Notes: generated by a model not told the origin, from the sequence alone. DNA of 64,000 nt from an uncultured Neomegalonema sp. (GCA_937995735.1 CALKIZ010000069.1:1-64000); one strand, 5' to 3'. Counted from the stretch's first letter, positions 27,701 to 37,644 are shown. Program-made: numbers and translations.

Positions 27701-30175
27701 TCCGATCATGCGCGAGACTGGAGCAATGGCTCGTTTCAAAACGCGCTCAACCGGGCGACCAGATCCATCTCGCAGCCGAATAATTGCTTCCATTTCGAGG
27801 GGCCGTGTAACGCCGTCCATCGTTGGCAATGACAACGGAACGATAGCGCGTCCATTGGCATCCGTGGCTAAATCTCCGGGCAGAGATTCGACACTGGCGT
27901 TGATGCGTTCACTTTCAAGGCCAAACGAATACCCCGGAAAATCTTCCAGCCCTTTTGCCAAACCGATACGAACCTGCCCGCTGATTGGCATGTCTGCGGC
28001 AGGAGCGCCGTAAAGGTAGCGCCCCTCAATCTCCAGATCAGGGACATCAGAGATGCGGATTGTTTCCGCAGCAATGTTGAGGTCAAAGTCGATTCTCTCC
28101 GGCGTGAAATCTTCAACCAGAAAGCTCCCACGCGACAAAGCGCGGGTGTCAGGATCAGCATGAACAGCAATCTCCCACGCACCGCGCGCTGCACCCGAAT
28201 TAAGATCAAACGATACGCTGCGACCGCCAGCGCCCTCGTCTTTAAGGACCATCCGCGCATGTTCAACGCCATCGGGCCGCGATATGATTGTCGTCAAAGG
28301 CAAGTCAGCAACGGCTCTCGCTGTTGCATCGCGTGCGAGGATCGTCGCGTTGACAGTCTCGCCGGGACGATACGCACCGCGCTCAGTGCTAATGAAAACA
28401 TCAATGGGTCCAGGCGCTGCACGGCCTTCAACACCGCGATCAGATAAATCGAAGCCGCTTTCAGTCAGATCAAGAAAAGCAAAATCACCATCCGCGCTTT
28501 CAATCGTGATCATGGCCGGAGCCATCCCGACTTCGCCGCGCGTTAAGCCGGGTGCAAAATTCAGATAGCCTTCACTGTTTGTCGTTCCCATTCCTAAGAC
28601 TTCATTGTTGAAGGCAATCAGCTGAACTTCAGCGCCTTCAATCGTCTCGGCGCTCGCCAGTGAGCGCGCAAAAACATGCAGCCCATCCGCACCGGATAAT
28701 GTCGCTAATCCAAGATCAGTAACAACAAACCACTGGGTTGCAGCATCAATCCAAGCCTCATTCGTACCTGCACGGGCTGTCATCACATAAACGCCCGGCT
28801 CAAACTTGGTGATCGCATCACCAATCGGAAGCGCCGTGGTCACATCTTCATTGAGTCGATTACCGACTTCGCCGGTTCCCTCCCAAACAGGCGTGCCGAA
28901 GTCGCGAGCAATCTCGCGCTCACGATACCCGTCAATCGCTTTGCCCAGCATATCACGCTGTGCGACTGTTCGTAGATTCCGAACACCAACGCGGTGAATG
29001 CGCAGGTCAACCTCATCCAGATTGACCGATACAAGAGGAATCGACGCCTTCGCAGATTTAGGCAAGACATAAGCCCGCCCGGAAAAGCGCGCTGATGGAC
29101 TTCGGTCCCGCACATAAACATCCAGATCAACAGAGCGGTTCAGTTTTTCACCGCTCGCAGCTGGCAGACCTTTTCGGACCGTAAATTTGTAACGCCCGCC
29201 ATGCTCAACGCCATCAATGCAAACTTGCTGACCCTCTGCTTCGACAGGCAGGTCGCGCTTATCGAGGCGAACAAAAGTCCCGTATTCTGTTTCCAGATCG
29301 AGGTCTTCGGAAAATGTTACGCAAATGCGCGGGTTTACTGCGTTTGAGTCAACGCTGTGATCAATAACTCTAAACCCGTAACGCGCAATCGTGTTGTCTA
29401 GTTCGGCTTGCTTATAACTTCGGGGGACAAGTTCTTGAGAAAGGCGCAGTGCGTCGATAGCTTGCCTGCCATTTCCACGATTGATCAGCGCTTTAGTAAG
29501 TTGATCCAAAGCATTCGCTTGTTGCAAAGGACGCTCTGACCGAAGGTAACCATTAACTGCAGCCGCAACGCTACGCCGCCGCATTTCCTGGTCTTCATCG
29601 TAATCGCCATCGTCGATTTGTATGAAAGAACGAGACAGGTTGACCCAAATATCCGCATCGTCGTCAATATTTAACGCCGCAGCGTAAAGCTGTGCCGCCT
29701 GACGAGGTTTTTCGTATTGCGCATTCGCCAACAGGCTCCTTGCCGATTTATCTCCGGGAGGGAACTCTACGCCTATTTCTCGTGCCAGAGTGTGCGCTTC
29801 TTCAAGATAACCACCCGGTAAAAAATCTAGGTCAGCGGATCGCAACTCGATCCGCTCGCGGGTTTTATCTGGCAGTTCCACGATGCGTGCTGAGATCGCG
29901 CCATCAAAAGCGCGCATCTCATCAAATCCATCTTTAGGAAAGCAGGCTGACGATTTCGCGTTGTAGGTAAATGCTTTGCATGATGCATCGGACAGACAAA
30001 TATTTTCACACGCTTCAAAAGTCGTATCAAAATGCGGCTCCAGATCGCCGCCATAGAAATCCATGTTTTCGACAACTACTGAACGGCGATCAGGGACCCC
30101 TTTATCTTCGGCAACAGCAAACGTCGTCGTTGCGATTAGCGCCAGTACAGATAGAGTTGCCCTATAGCTTGTCAT
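24731..30175 (-). CDS. Bacterial alpha-2-macroglobulin family protein (YfhM-like) with N-terminal PAN/Apple-like domain
   Basis: 1814 aa with signal peptide; MG2 region ISTERGAYRPGETVNATILARD; thioester YPYGCTEQTTSRAFPLL at 26072-26083; Cys-rich N-terminus FEACENICLSDASCKAFTYNAKSSACFPKD. Confidence 0.95.
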   Translation of the reverse strand: MTSYRATLSVLALIATTTFAVAEDKGVPDRRSVVVENMDFYGGDLEPHFDTTFEACENICLSDASCKAFTYNAKSSACFPKDGFDEMRAFDGAISARIVELPDKTRERIELRSADLDFLPGGYLEEAHTLAREIGVEFPPGDKSARSLLANAQYEKPRQAAQLYAAALNIDDDADIWVNLSRSFIQIDDGDYDEDQEMRRRSVAAAVNGYLRSERPLQQANALDQLTKALINRGNGRQAIDALRLSQELVPRSYKQAELDNTIARYGFRVIDHSVDSNAVNPRICVTFSEDLDLETEYGTFVRLDKRDLPVEAEGQQVCIDGVEHGGRYKFTVRKGLPAASGEKLNRSVDLDVYVRDRSPSARFSGRAYVLPKSAKASIPLVSVNLDEVDLRIHRVGVRNLRTVAQRDMLGKAIDGYREREIARDFGTPVWEGTGEVGNRLNEDVTTALPIGDAITKFEPGVYVMTARAGTNEAWIDAATQWFVVTDLGLATLSGADGLHVFARSLASAETIEGAEVQLIAFNNEVLGMGTTNSEGYLNFAPGLTRGEVGMAPAMITIESADGDFAFLDLTESGFDLSDRGVEGRAAPGPIDVFISTERGAYRPGETVNATILARDATARAVADLPLTTIISRPDGVEHARMVLKDEGAGGRSVSFDLNSGAARGAWEIAVHADPDTRALSRGSFLVEDFTPERIDFDLNIAAETIRISDVPDLEIEGRYLYGAPAADMPISGQVRIGLAKGLEDFPGYSFGLESERINASVESLPGDLATDANGRAIVPLSLPTMDGVTRPLEMEAIIRLRDGSGRPVERVLKRAIAPVSRMIGIKPLFEDSVQQGGLARFEVIGVDRNAARTDLESVGWEISKIETEYQWYEVNGSWRYEPTTRRERVASGSLELVTDKPAIVEAPVEWGRYELKLIATDGTYTAASVGFDAGWYAPVAGSDTPDTLEVSLDKERYKIGDTAKLRVNARFAGKVLVAALDNRIIDMKAVDVDAGESLIDMPVTEEWGPGAYLTATLIQPMDVDAGRNPSRAIGVQWAEVDVDDRKFDVSFLTPDKVDPRGPMLAELKIANLPKGETAYATIAAVDVGVLNITGFDAPEPGSHYFGQRRLGIDIRDVYGRLINGSLGTPGRIRSGGDGPASNGASPPPNEDVLAFFSGVLEVGEDGTARASFNVPDFNGTVKLMAIVWSDAGVGNAEKDVKVVDPVVVSVSSPRFLAPGDKSRVLIEIAHASGPKGDVTLDIEADEGLILGKSSQQFDLQSKASLLIPVTAKTVGDHELRFVTTTPDGKTLTKSVRLAVRANGPEVLRQNRIPLAANGGTLTVDASTFEGFREGTGRATLTVGPLARFDVPGLLRELDQYPYGCTEQTTSRAFPLLHFNDIASAMGLDEGKGIEERIEEAVRKVLANQTNGGSFGLWQPANSDAWLDAYVTDFLSQARLQGHDVPEQAMKAALSNLRNRVAYAGDNEDKADYIAYALMVMAREGAASIGDLRYYADAKVDVLSSPLAKAQLGMALATYGEQKRADTMFRLAAEQTLNQKPISKHFWRDDYGSQLRDAAGVLALSVEAGSDAVDHEALVDIVNPRGFSERRTSTQEKVWTLFAAKALINDASAGDITVDGVAIDGPMVRVFEDQAVGERTVVIANGGDRSSDAVLTTFGIPNEPPVAGGNGFEISRAYYTLEGEEISPDAVAQNDRLVAVISVKGKGAPAGRLMVNDPLPAGFEIDNPKLLRAGDMDALEWLSVRATETLEFRTDRLLAAVDSTDNESFEIAYIVRAVSPGRFYHPAASVEDMYRPDYRANSDAGWVEVLGALK

Positions 30176-30304
30176 AATAGCCCATCCCTGACAAAATTAC
30201 ACAGCTCGCACCCAATTTCGTTGTTCAGGGCGAACCCTCGACAACCTATGGGGGGTTGAACGGTATTAGTGAGAGAAGGGCAATTTGACGGCGAAATAGC
30301 GCCG

Positions 30305-30700
30305 TCAAGCAGATTCGCGAATAATGTTGTCGTTTGAGGCATAAGGCGCGCTGCGCGGGATTGTCCTAACAACTATTTCAAGAATTCGGTTGAGTTTTTC
30401 GGTTGGCGTCAATTTTTGATTAACCATCATACGGTTGAGAAAAACATTTTCGAAAAACACAACCCGGCTATCTCCGAGCACCAAACAAATCGCGGCCAGT
30501 GCATCGAATGCATCTTGGGTTTTCATTCCCATGCGTCGGCCATAGTTTAAAGCCATAGCTCCGCATTCACGCAAATTGGCCTCCACATGCGGTTCCAGCA
30601 GTGTGAAATCACCGCGCAAACCGCTAGAAAGCGCCTGAATCGCTGCTTCGTCTCGATTTGCGTAAAGGTCCGCAAACTCAATTTCTAATTCTTCAAGCAT
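30305..30700 (-). CDS. Hypothetical protein (likely start MLEELEIEFADL at 30700)
   Basis: 132-aa alpha-helical ORF with no overlapping alternative; no family recognised. Confidence 0.6.
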   Translation of the reverse strand: MLEELEIEFADLYANRDEAAIQALSSGLRGDFTLLEPHVEANLRECGAMALNYGRRMGMKTQDAFDALAAICLVLGDSRVVFFENVFLNRMMVNQKLTPTEKLNRILEIVVRTIPRSAPYASNDNIIRESA

Positions 30701-30756
30701 CTCAATACCCCCCAGTATAAGATGATCTCTTATAATCACTTTTTTAGCATAAGTGC

Positions 30757-30772
30757 TGTGATGTTCATCACA
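30757..30772. promoter_or_regulatory. CRP/FNR-superfamily-like operator TGTGATGTTCATCACA
   Basis: Perfect 6-4-6 palindrome matching TGTGA-N6-TCACA in the divergent region between the 30305-30700 gene and petA. Confidence 0.6.
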
Positions 30773-30930
30773 ACTTATCACCCTAAAGCATCCCCCATAT
30801 GGGGTATATCGTATGAAACTGCGTCAATTGGGTTATTTTGCCATCTGGACGCAGCGAATTACCTGACTATAACACCCTTGATTTGACTGACTGCCGTGCG
30901 GCGGTCGAAATGCCTATTAAGGAGCCAATC

Positions 30931-31500
30931 GTGGCGCATACTCATGGGACGGGCGACGGCAATGAACCGCATCGCAGGGACGTTTTGTTTTTGGCAACTG
31001 GCGCAATGGGAGCCGTTGGTGTAGCAGCAACTGTCTGGCCACTAATCGACCAGATGAATCCGAGCGCCACAGAGCGCGCTCTTTCATCAATCGACGTAGA
31101 CGTCAGTGCAATCGAGGTTGGTCAGCAGGTTACAGTTACTTTCCTAAAGTCACCTGTTTTCATTCGTCGTCTTACTGACGAAGAAAAGGCCGCTGCTGAG
31201 GAAACCCCTATTGCCGACCTGAAAGACCAAAACGCCCAGAATGCGCTGCATCCTGATGATAGCGCGACTTTAAAGCACCGCTTGGTTGATCCGGAACGCG
31301 ATTTCCTGGTCATGAGCGGCGTTTGTACGCACCTTGGATGTGTTCCGGTTGGTGAAGCCGGAGACTTTGGCGGTTGGTTCTGCCCTTGCCACGGATCGCA
31401 TTACGACACTGCCGGACGTATCCGCAAAGGGCCTGCACCGACAAACCTACCGATTCCGGTCGCAAGATTCCTCGACGAAAACACGCTGAAGCTCGGGTAA
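30931..31500 (+). CDS. petA: Ubiquinol-cytochrome c reductase iron-sulfur (Rieske) subunit; GTG start after AAGGAG
   Basis: CTHLGCVPVGEAGDFGGWFCPCHGSHYDTAGRIRKGPAPTNL. Confidence 0.95.
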   Translation: MAHTHGTGDGNEPHRRDVLFLATGAMGAVGVAATVWPLIDQMNPSATERALSSIDVDVSAIEVGQQVTVTFLKSPVFIRRLTDEEKAAAEETPIADLKDQNAQNALHPDDSATLKHRLVDPERDFLVMSGVCTHLGCVPVGEAGDFGGWFCPCHGSHYDTAGRIRKGPAPTNLPIPVARFLDENTLKLG

Positions 31501-31512
31501 GGGACAGAAATT

Positions 31513-32853
31513 ATGGGAAATATTCCTCAGGAGCATTACGAGCCAAAGCCCGGCGCTGCGTCTTGGGTTGAAGAACGCCTGCCGATTGGCGGCTTGATCT
31601 CACACCTGCAAAACTTTCCGACGCCGAAAAACCTGAACTACGCCTATGTATTTGGTGGCATTCTGGTTCTTTTCCTCGTCATCCAAATTGTAACCGGCAT
31701 CGTCTTATCGATGCACTATCAGGTCGGCGACGAAGCCTCGTTTAGATCCGTTGAGCACATCATGCGGGATGTGAATGGCGGTTGGTTGCTGCGTTACGCA
31801 CACGCGAATGGAGCGTCTTTCTTCTTTATCGCCGTCTACGCACATATCTTCCGTGGTCTTTACTACGGTTCATATAAAGCCCCGCGCGAGTTACTCTGGA
31901 TTATCGGCGTGTTGATCTACGTCGTTATGATGGCAACGGCCTTCATGGGTTACGTTCTTCCTTGGGGGCAAATGAGCTTCTGGGGCGCGAAAGTTATCAC
32001 GTCCCTCTTCGGAGCGATCCCGCTGGTCGGTGATAGTCTCACGACGTGGCTCTGGGGCGGCCCTGCGGTTGGTGAAGCAACACTGAACCGTATGTTCTCG
32101 CTACACTATTTGCTTCCATTTGTGATTGCGGGTCTAACCGTGCTTCACATTTGGGCGCTCCACCACGTCGGTAATACAAACCCGACGGGCGTGGAAATCC
32201 GCAAGGACAGCATCGAGAATGTGAAAAAGGATACAGTTCCTTTCACACCATACATCGCGATTAAAGACCTCTATGCGATTGTGATATTCCTGATCTTGTT
32301 CGTTGCGTTCACCTTCTTTGCACCGAACTATCTTGGTCACCCGGATAACTACGTCGAAGCGAATCCGCTGGTAACACCGGCTCATATCGTTCCTGAGTGG
32401 TACTTCCTGCCATTCTACGCGATCCTTCGTGCCATCACAGATGATCTTTGGATCATGATGATCATGCCGTTCGACGCCAAGCTCGGCGGTGTGCTTGCGA
32501 TGTTCGGCGCGATTGCGGTCCTAGCCTTCATCCCTTGGCTTGATACGAGCCGTGTCCGGTCAACGACGTATCGTCCGATTTATCGCTGGTGGTTTATATT
32601 GCTCGTCATCGACTTTTTCGTCCTGATGTGGGTCGGTGCAAAGCCAGCCGAGGGCATTTATCCAATCATCGCTCTGATCGGTACAGCTTACTGGTTTATC
32701 CATTTCCTAGTGGTGCTGCCAGTCGTCGGCCTGATCGAAAAACCGCTTGCGCGCCCTGAGACTGTTGAAGCCGCGTTCAACGCAAAGCATGGCATCGAAC
32801 CGGGCAGCGGTAAAACAGATGCAGAAGCCGCTGCGCTTCAGCCAGCAGAGTGA
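31513..32853 (+). CDS. petB: Cytochrome b of the bc1 complex
   Basis: [49 protein letters not shown]. Confidence 0.97.
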   Translation: MGNIPQEHYEPKPGAASWVEERLPIGGLISHLQNFPTPKNLNYAYVFGGILVLFLVIQIVTGIVLSMHYQVGDEASFRSVEHIMRDVNGGWLLRYAHANGASFFFIAVYAHIFRGLYYGSYKAPRELLWIIGVLIYVVMMATAFMGYVLPWGQMSFWGAKVITSLFGAIPLVGDSLTTWLWGGPAVGEATLNRMFSLHYLLPFVIAGLTVLHIWALHHVGNTNPTGVEIRKDSIENVKKDTVPFTPYIAIKDLYAIVIFLILFVAFTFFAPNYLGHPDNYVEANPLVTPAHIVPEWYFLPFYAILRAITDDLWIMMIMPFDAKLGGVLAMFGAIAVLAFIPWLDTSRVRSTTYRPIYRWWFILLVIDFFVLMWVGAKPAEGIYPIIALIGTAYWFIHFLVVLPVVGLIEKPLARPETVEAAFNAKHGIEPGSGKTDAEAAALQPAE

Positions 32854-32872
32854 CCAAGAGGGAATGGAAACA

Positions 32873-33610
32873 ATGAAAATGATTAAAGCCGCCCTTGCAT
32901 CATTGGCACTTGCTTGCGCGATGACTACAGGAGCATTCGCTGCTGGCGGTGATGTAGAACACGCTGACGTCGAATTCTCGTTCGAAGGTCCGTTTGGTGT
33001 CTATGATCGGGCTGCTTTGCAGCGTGGTTTGCAAATCTATCAAGGTGTTTGCGCCGGTTGCCACGGTATGAAGTTCGTGGCTTTCAGAACGCTTGCAGAC
33101 AAAAATGGACCGGGCTTGTCCGAAGATCAGGTCAAAGCGTTTATCGCCGAGGCTGGTTATGAAGTCGAAGACGAAAGCGGCGAACTGATCCCCGCGAAGA
33201 CATATGATTACTTTCCAGCCAATAAGGGTGCTGGCGCCCCTGATATGTCACTGCTCGCAAAAGCGCGTGCGGATGGCGCTGTCCATATCTACTCAATCCT
33301 CACCGGATATACGGGTGAAGAAAAAGAAGTCGCCGGTACGACGCTCTATGAAAATAAGGCGTATCCGGGCGGTTGGATCAACATGGCTCCCCCACTTTGG
33401 GGCGACGATGTTGAGTATAGCGACGGAACCGAACCAACACTGGAGCGCGAAGCAAGAGATATTTCGCAATTCCTGATGTGGGCAGCAGAGCCAACGATGA
33501 TCGAGCGCAAGCAAGCCGGAATACGGAATATCGTGTTCTTGCTCATCTTCGCAGTGATGCTGTTCTTCGTTAATCGCCGCATCTGGGCGAATGTCAAACA
33601 TCCTGAGTAA
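32873..33610 (+). CDS. petC: Cytochrome c1
   Basis: Signal peptide; GVCAGCHGMKFVAFR haem motif; C-terminal TM anchor. Confidence 0.95.
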   Translation: MKMIKAALASLALACAMTTGAFAAGGDVEHADVEFSFEGPFGVYDRAALQRGLQIYQGVCAGCHGMKFVAFRTLADKNGPGLSEDQVKAFIAEAGYEVEDESGELIPAKTYDYFPANKGAGAPDMSLLAKARADGAVHIYSILTGYTGEEKEVAGTTLYENKAYPGGWINMAPPLWGDDVEYSDGTEPTLEREARDISQFLMWAAEPTMIERKQAGIRNIVFLLIFAVMLFFVNRRIWANVKHPE

Positions 33611-33619
33611 TCAGGAAAA

Positions 33620-33658
33620 CTGGAGCGGTTTGCGTATCTAATGCGTAAGCTGCTCTGG
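33620..33658 (+). other. 18-bp RNA hairpin with 3-nt loop, six G.U pairs on + strand
   Basis: CTGGAGCGGTTTGCGTAT-CTA-ATGCGTAAGCTGCTCTGG pairs end to end only with G.U wobbles; 10 nt after petC stop. Confidence 0.55.
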
Positions 33659-33666
33659 ACAAAGCC

Positions 33667-33702
33667 AAAGACGCCGTTATCTTGACTTGGCGTTCTTTTT
33701 TT
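33667..33702 (+). terminator. Rho-independent terminator of the bc1 operon
   Basis: AAAGACGCC ... GGCGTTCTTT stem (one bulge) followed by a T-run. Confidence 0.75.
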
Positions 33703-33737
33703 GATTAGTCGGCGATCCCTATATTGAAGGAGCGACA

Positions 33738-34085
33738 ATGGCTCGCGTTACAGTCGAAGATTGTGTCGAAAAGATTCCAAATCGCTTTGAAGTTGTCATG
33801 CTGGCGGCTCACCGCGCAAGGCTGATTTCAACGGGTTCAGAAATGCTCGTTGAGCGCGATGATGACAAAAATCCTGTCGTTGCGCTGCGCGAAATCGCTG
33901 AAACCGCGCTGGAGCCGGACGAGCTTCGTGAAGAAGCAATCTCTTCCCTGCAAAAACAGGTTGAAGTTGATGAACCTGAAGACGACAACATGGCCGCCCT
34001 GATGGGTGAAGGCGATGCTGCTGAAGAAGACCTTTCGGAAGAAGAGTTAATCCGCGCTCTTCAAGCCGAAAGTCCGCCGCGCTAA
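33738..34085 (+). CDS. rpoZ: DNA-directed RNA polymerase omega subunit
   Basis: [55 protein letters not shown]. Confidence 0.97.
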   Translation: MARVTVEDCVEKIPNRFEVVMLAAHRARLISTGSEMLVERDDDKNPVVALREIAETALEPDELREEAISSLQKQVEVDEPEDDNMAALMGEGDAAEEDLSEEELIRALQAESPPR

Positions 34086-36292
34086 TGCCGGGAGCGGCGG
34101 GGCTAAACCTGCCGCATTCAGGCGCAGCAAACGCTGCGCCGCGCGTCTTTACACGCGAACTCGAAGACCTGTTGATCAAGACGGCCCGCTATAACCCGCA
34201 CCGAGATGGTACGGTGCTAGAGCGGGCTTTTTTATTCGGCGAAGCCTCTCATGCTCCGCAAAAGCGAGCAAATGGCGAACCTTATTTCATTCACCCGATT
34301 GCGGTGGCAAATCTGCTCGCCGATTTGCGGCTTGATGATGCGACCATTGCCACTGCCCTGCTCCACGATGTGGTCGAAGACACTGATGTGACGCTGGCAA
34401 TGCTCTCGCAGCAATTCGGGCCTGAGATCGCCGATCTTGTTGCCGGTGTCACAAAGCTCAGCGAGATCGAGCGACGGGACCAGGTTCTCAATACGCGCGA
34501 ACAAGCGCAGGCCGAAAATTTCCGAAAGCTGATACTGGCTGTCGCACAGGATGCACGAGTGTTGCTGGTGAAGCTGGCGGATCGCCTGCACAACATGCGA
34601 ACGCTTGGTAACCTATCCGATGAACGCCGCGAACGCATCGCGCGCGAAACAATGGAAGTCTACGCGCCGCTTGCAGGCCGCATGGGGATGCAGGCCATGC
34701 GAGAAGAACTTGAAGACCTTGCTATGCGAACTCTCGTACCCGGCGCACGAACCTCTGTGCTGCGCCGGTTTGCTCGCTTGCGCAAAGAACACGGTGAGAT
34801 CGTTGTCTCGAACATTGTTGATGAAATCCGCTCGGTTCTCGATGAAGTCAATATTACCGCCGAGGTCGATGGCCGCCAGAAACGGCCTTACTCGATTTGG
34901 CGTAAGATGGAGCGGGAAAAGGTTGGATTTGAAAATCTCTCCGACCTTGCCGGGTTTCGCGTCGTAACTGACACCATTAGCGATTGTTACGCTGCGCTCG
35001 GCGCGATTCACCAACGATGGAAAGTCGTGCCGGGGCGGTTTAAGGATTACATTTCAAACCCTAAGGGCAATGGCTATTCTTCCCTGCACACGACCGTCAT
35101 AAACAAAAGCGGTTGGCGGATCGAGGTTCAAATCCGCACTCAGGAAATGCAGGAAGTCGCAGAAGGCGGCGTCGCTGCACACTGGTCATACCGCGACGGC
35201 GTGCGGACAGCGAACCCTTATGCGGTGGGTCCAACGTTGTGGCTCAAGGATGTTTTGCAAAAGCTGGAACAAGGTGCACCGCCAACCGAATTTCTCGAGC
35301 ACGTCAAACTGGAGATGTACCACGATCAGGTGTTCTGCTTCACGCCGCGCGGTGATGTTAAACCGCTGCCAAGAGGCGCGACGGTGCTGGATTTTGCGTA
35401 TGCGGTTCACACCGAGGTCGGGAATCACTGTGTCGGCGCGCGCATTGATGGGCACAAAGCACCCTTGTGGAAGCCCCTTCGTAATGGTCAAACTGTGCAA
35501 TTGTTACGGTCAGACGGACAACACCCTTCTGAAAGCTGGGAAGATATGGTCGTCACGGGCCGTGCAAAGTCTTCGATTCGCCGCGCGCTAAAAGAACGTG
35601 AGCGCGGAGAGTTCTCCCGATTCGGCGAACAACTGCTTCGGCGCACATTCACAAAGGCAGGATATGAACTGCGCCAAGAAGATTTGGTTCGCGCTGTTGC
35701 GGCATTGGACCTCGATCATCCCGGCGCCCTTTTCGTCGCCGTGGGCGAATCGCAACTAACACCACAAGCCGTCTTCGAGGCTGCGGACCCTGCAAGGGAA
35801 GCCAGCGTCGAAATTTCCCGCAGTGAAGAACCTGTTGTGATGGTGCGCGGTGCAGAACGAAGCCCAGCCCATAGTTTTTGCCCAAACTGCAACCCAATCC
35901 CGTTTGAACGTATTGTCGGCGTCATAGATCAACGGGATGGCGGCGCAATTCTTCACCGAATCGATTGCCCTGAACTGATTAAAGACGAAGATAATGCCGA
36001 TACATGGCTCGATATGTTCTGGGGAGAGCACGCGGACAGCCATGCAGAGTATCCCGTTACCCTCTCGATCATTTTGGCCAATGAACCGGGGGCATTAGGG
36101 TCAGTTTGCACGGGCGTGGGCGCGCTAGACGCTAATATTGTTAATCTTTCTATCGTTGAGCGAAAATCGAGCTATTGGCGTGTGAGATTGGATTTGGAAG
36201 TCCGGGACGCCCGACACCTTCACAAAATACTCAAGACGCTGGACAATCATCCTAGAGTCGACCAAGTGGATCGTATTAACAACGAGAGTTAA
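34085..36292 (+). CDS. Bifunctional (p)ppGpp synthetase/hydrolase, RelA/SpoT family
   Basis: HD domain ALLHDVVEDTDVTLAML; synthetase KGNGYSSLHTTVI; TGS and ACT domains. Confidence 0.96.
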   Translation: MPGAAGLNLPHSGAANAAPRVFTRELEDLLIKTARYNPHRDGTVLERAFLFGEASHAPQKRANGEPYFIHPIAVANLLADLRLDDATIATALLHDVVEDTDVTLAMLSQQFGPEIADLVAGVTKLSEIERRDQVLNTREQAQAENFRKLILAVAQDARVLLVKLADRLHNMRTLGNLSDERRERIARETMEVYAPLAGRMGMQAMREELEDLAMRTLVPGARTSVLRRFARLRKEHGEIVVSNIVDEIRSVLDEVNITAEVDGRQKRPYSIWRKMEREKVGFENLSDLAGFRVVTDTISDCYAALGAIHQRWKVVPGRFKDYISNPKGNGYSSLHTTVINKSGWRIEVQIRTQEMQEVAEGGVAAHWSYRDGVRTANPYAVGPTLWLKDVLQKLEQGAPPTEFLEHVKLEMYHDQVFCFTPRGDVKPLPRGATVLDFAYAVHTEVGNHCVGARIDGHKAPLWKPLRNGQTVQLLRSDGQHPSESWEDMVVTGRAKSSIRRALKERERGEFSRFGEQLLRRTFTKAGYELRQEDLVRAVAALDLDHPGALFVAVGESQLTPQAVFEAADPAREASVEISRSEEPVVMVRGAERSPAHSFCPNCNPIPFERIVGVIDQRDGGAILHRIDCPELIKDEDNADTWLDMFWGEHADSHAEYPVTLSIILANEPGALGSVCTGVGALDANIVNLSIVERKSSYWRVRLDLEVRDARHLHKILKTLDNHPRVDQVDRINNES

Positions 36293-36316
36293 AACAGTTC
36301 GTAGTTGGGGCGACTA

Positions 36317-36913
36317 ATGACACAGGATGAGGCACTCGCAGAGTTTCGCGAGGCAGAAGCATTGCTGGAAGGCCATTTCATTCTGTCTTCGGGCTTACGC
36401 AGTCCAATTTACCTTCAATGTGCGCGCGTTTTGATGGACCCGGCACGGGCGGACAGGGTTTGCGGCGCTCTCGCAGCTAAAATCCGAGCACAGTTTGGTG
36501 AAAATGCTTTCGATATTTGTGTTTCGCCCGCGATGGGAGGGGTCATTGTCGGATACGAGATTGCACGGCAACTAAATCTCCCGTCTGTTTTTGCCGAACG
36601 TGTTAGCGGTTCATTTACATTTCGGCGGGGCTTTGAAATCCCAAAAGGTGCGCGATGTCTGATGGTTGAAGACGTTGTTACAACCGGATTATCATCTCGC
36701 GAATGTATCGAAACGATCACAAATCACGGTGGCGATGTTATTGGCGGGGCTTGTCTGGTCGATAGAAGCGCAGGATCGGCAAATATTGGCCGTCCTTTGA
36801 TCTCACTCGTATCATTAACTGTTCCGTCGTATACTGTGGATCAGGTTCCTTCCGAGCTGGCGAAGATTCCGGCGATCAAGCCCGGAAGCCGGGGGTTGAA
36901 TACCGCGACGTAG
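36317..36913 (+). CDS. pyrE: Orotate phosphoribosyltransferase
   Basis: HFILSSGLRSPIYLQCARVLMDP; GARCLMVEDVVTTGLSSRECIE PRPP loop. Confidence 0.93.
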   Translation: MTQDEALAEFREAEALLEGHFILSSGLRSPIYLQCARVLMDPARADRVCGALAAKIRAQFGENAFDICVSPAMGGVIVGYEIARQLNLPSVFAERVSGSFTFRRGFEIPKGARCLMVEDVVTTGLSSRECIETITNHGGDVIGGACLVDRSAGSANIGRPLISLVSLTVPSYTVDQVPSELAKIPAIKPGSRGLNTAT

Positions 36914-36955
36914 TTGAATTTAGCCGTCTCTCTGACGGCGTATTGGAGGGCCGCT

Positions 36956-37633
36956 ATGGTTTTCAAGAGACGAGACCCCAGGACGTTTTGGCGTCGCTGT
37001 GTGGCTTTCGTCTTTCCCGGGCGTGGTTACACGCGCGGCTGGAAATACATAGGGCGACGTGTTCAGAGAATCCGCGATACGCCAGAAAAGATCGCATTGG
37101 GCTTCGCCTGCGGTGCATTGGCGTCTTTTACACCTCTCTTCGGCTGTCATTTCTTCGTTGCTGCATTTCTAGCATGGGTGTTGCGCGCAAATGTTGTCGC
37201 CGGCCTGTTCGGTACGATAGTGGGCAACCCTCTTAGCTTTCCGTTAATCGCTACATCCGCGCTAGGTGCAGGCCGCGTTCTTATGGGCGGCCAAAAACAG
37301 AGCGTCGATGGTGAAGGCGTCATGTCAGCATTCGCCGATGTGGGCGCTTTGCTCTGGAATGCCCTCCTCCAAGGCATCGGCTTTCACGTTGAAAATGCGG
37401 TTTCGTGGAGCGTGACCAAGGCGCGGTTCATGGATTTTTGGGAACAGGTGATGATTCCTTACTTCGTGGGCGGTCTTGCAGTCGGCATGGTCGTGGCAAT
37501 CATCTGTTATTTCTTGTTCCGGCCTGCAATCGCCGCGTATCAAAAACGCCGCAAGGAAAAACTGTCCGCAAAGAAGAATTCCAATAGCATCAAGAAGATG
37601 AAATCAGCTACTAAGGCTCCTGTCTCTTCATAG
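36956..37633 (+). CDS. DUF2062 domain-containing membrane protein
   Basis: [56 protein letters not shown]. Confidence 0.9.
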   Translation: MVFKRRDPRTFWRRCVAFVFPGRGYTRGWKYIGRRVQRIRDTPEKIALGFACGALASFTPLFGCHFFVAAFLAWVLRANVVAGLFGTIVGNPLSFPLIATSALGAGRVLMGGQKQSVDGEGVMSAFADVGALLWNALLQGIGFHVENAVSWSVTKARFMDFWEQVMIPYFVGGLAVGMVVAIICYFLFRPAIAAYQKRRKEKLSAKKNSNSIKKMKSATKAPVSS

Positions 37634-37644
37634 GAACTCAACCG

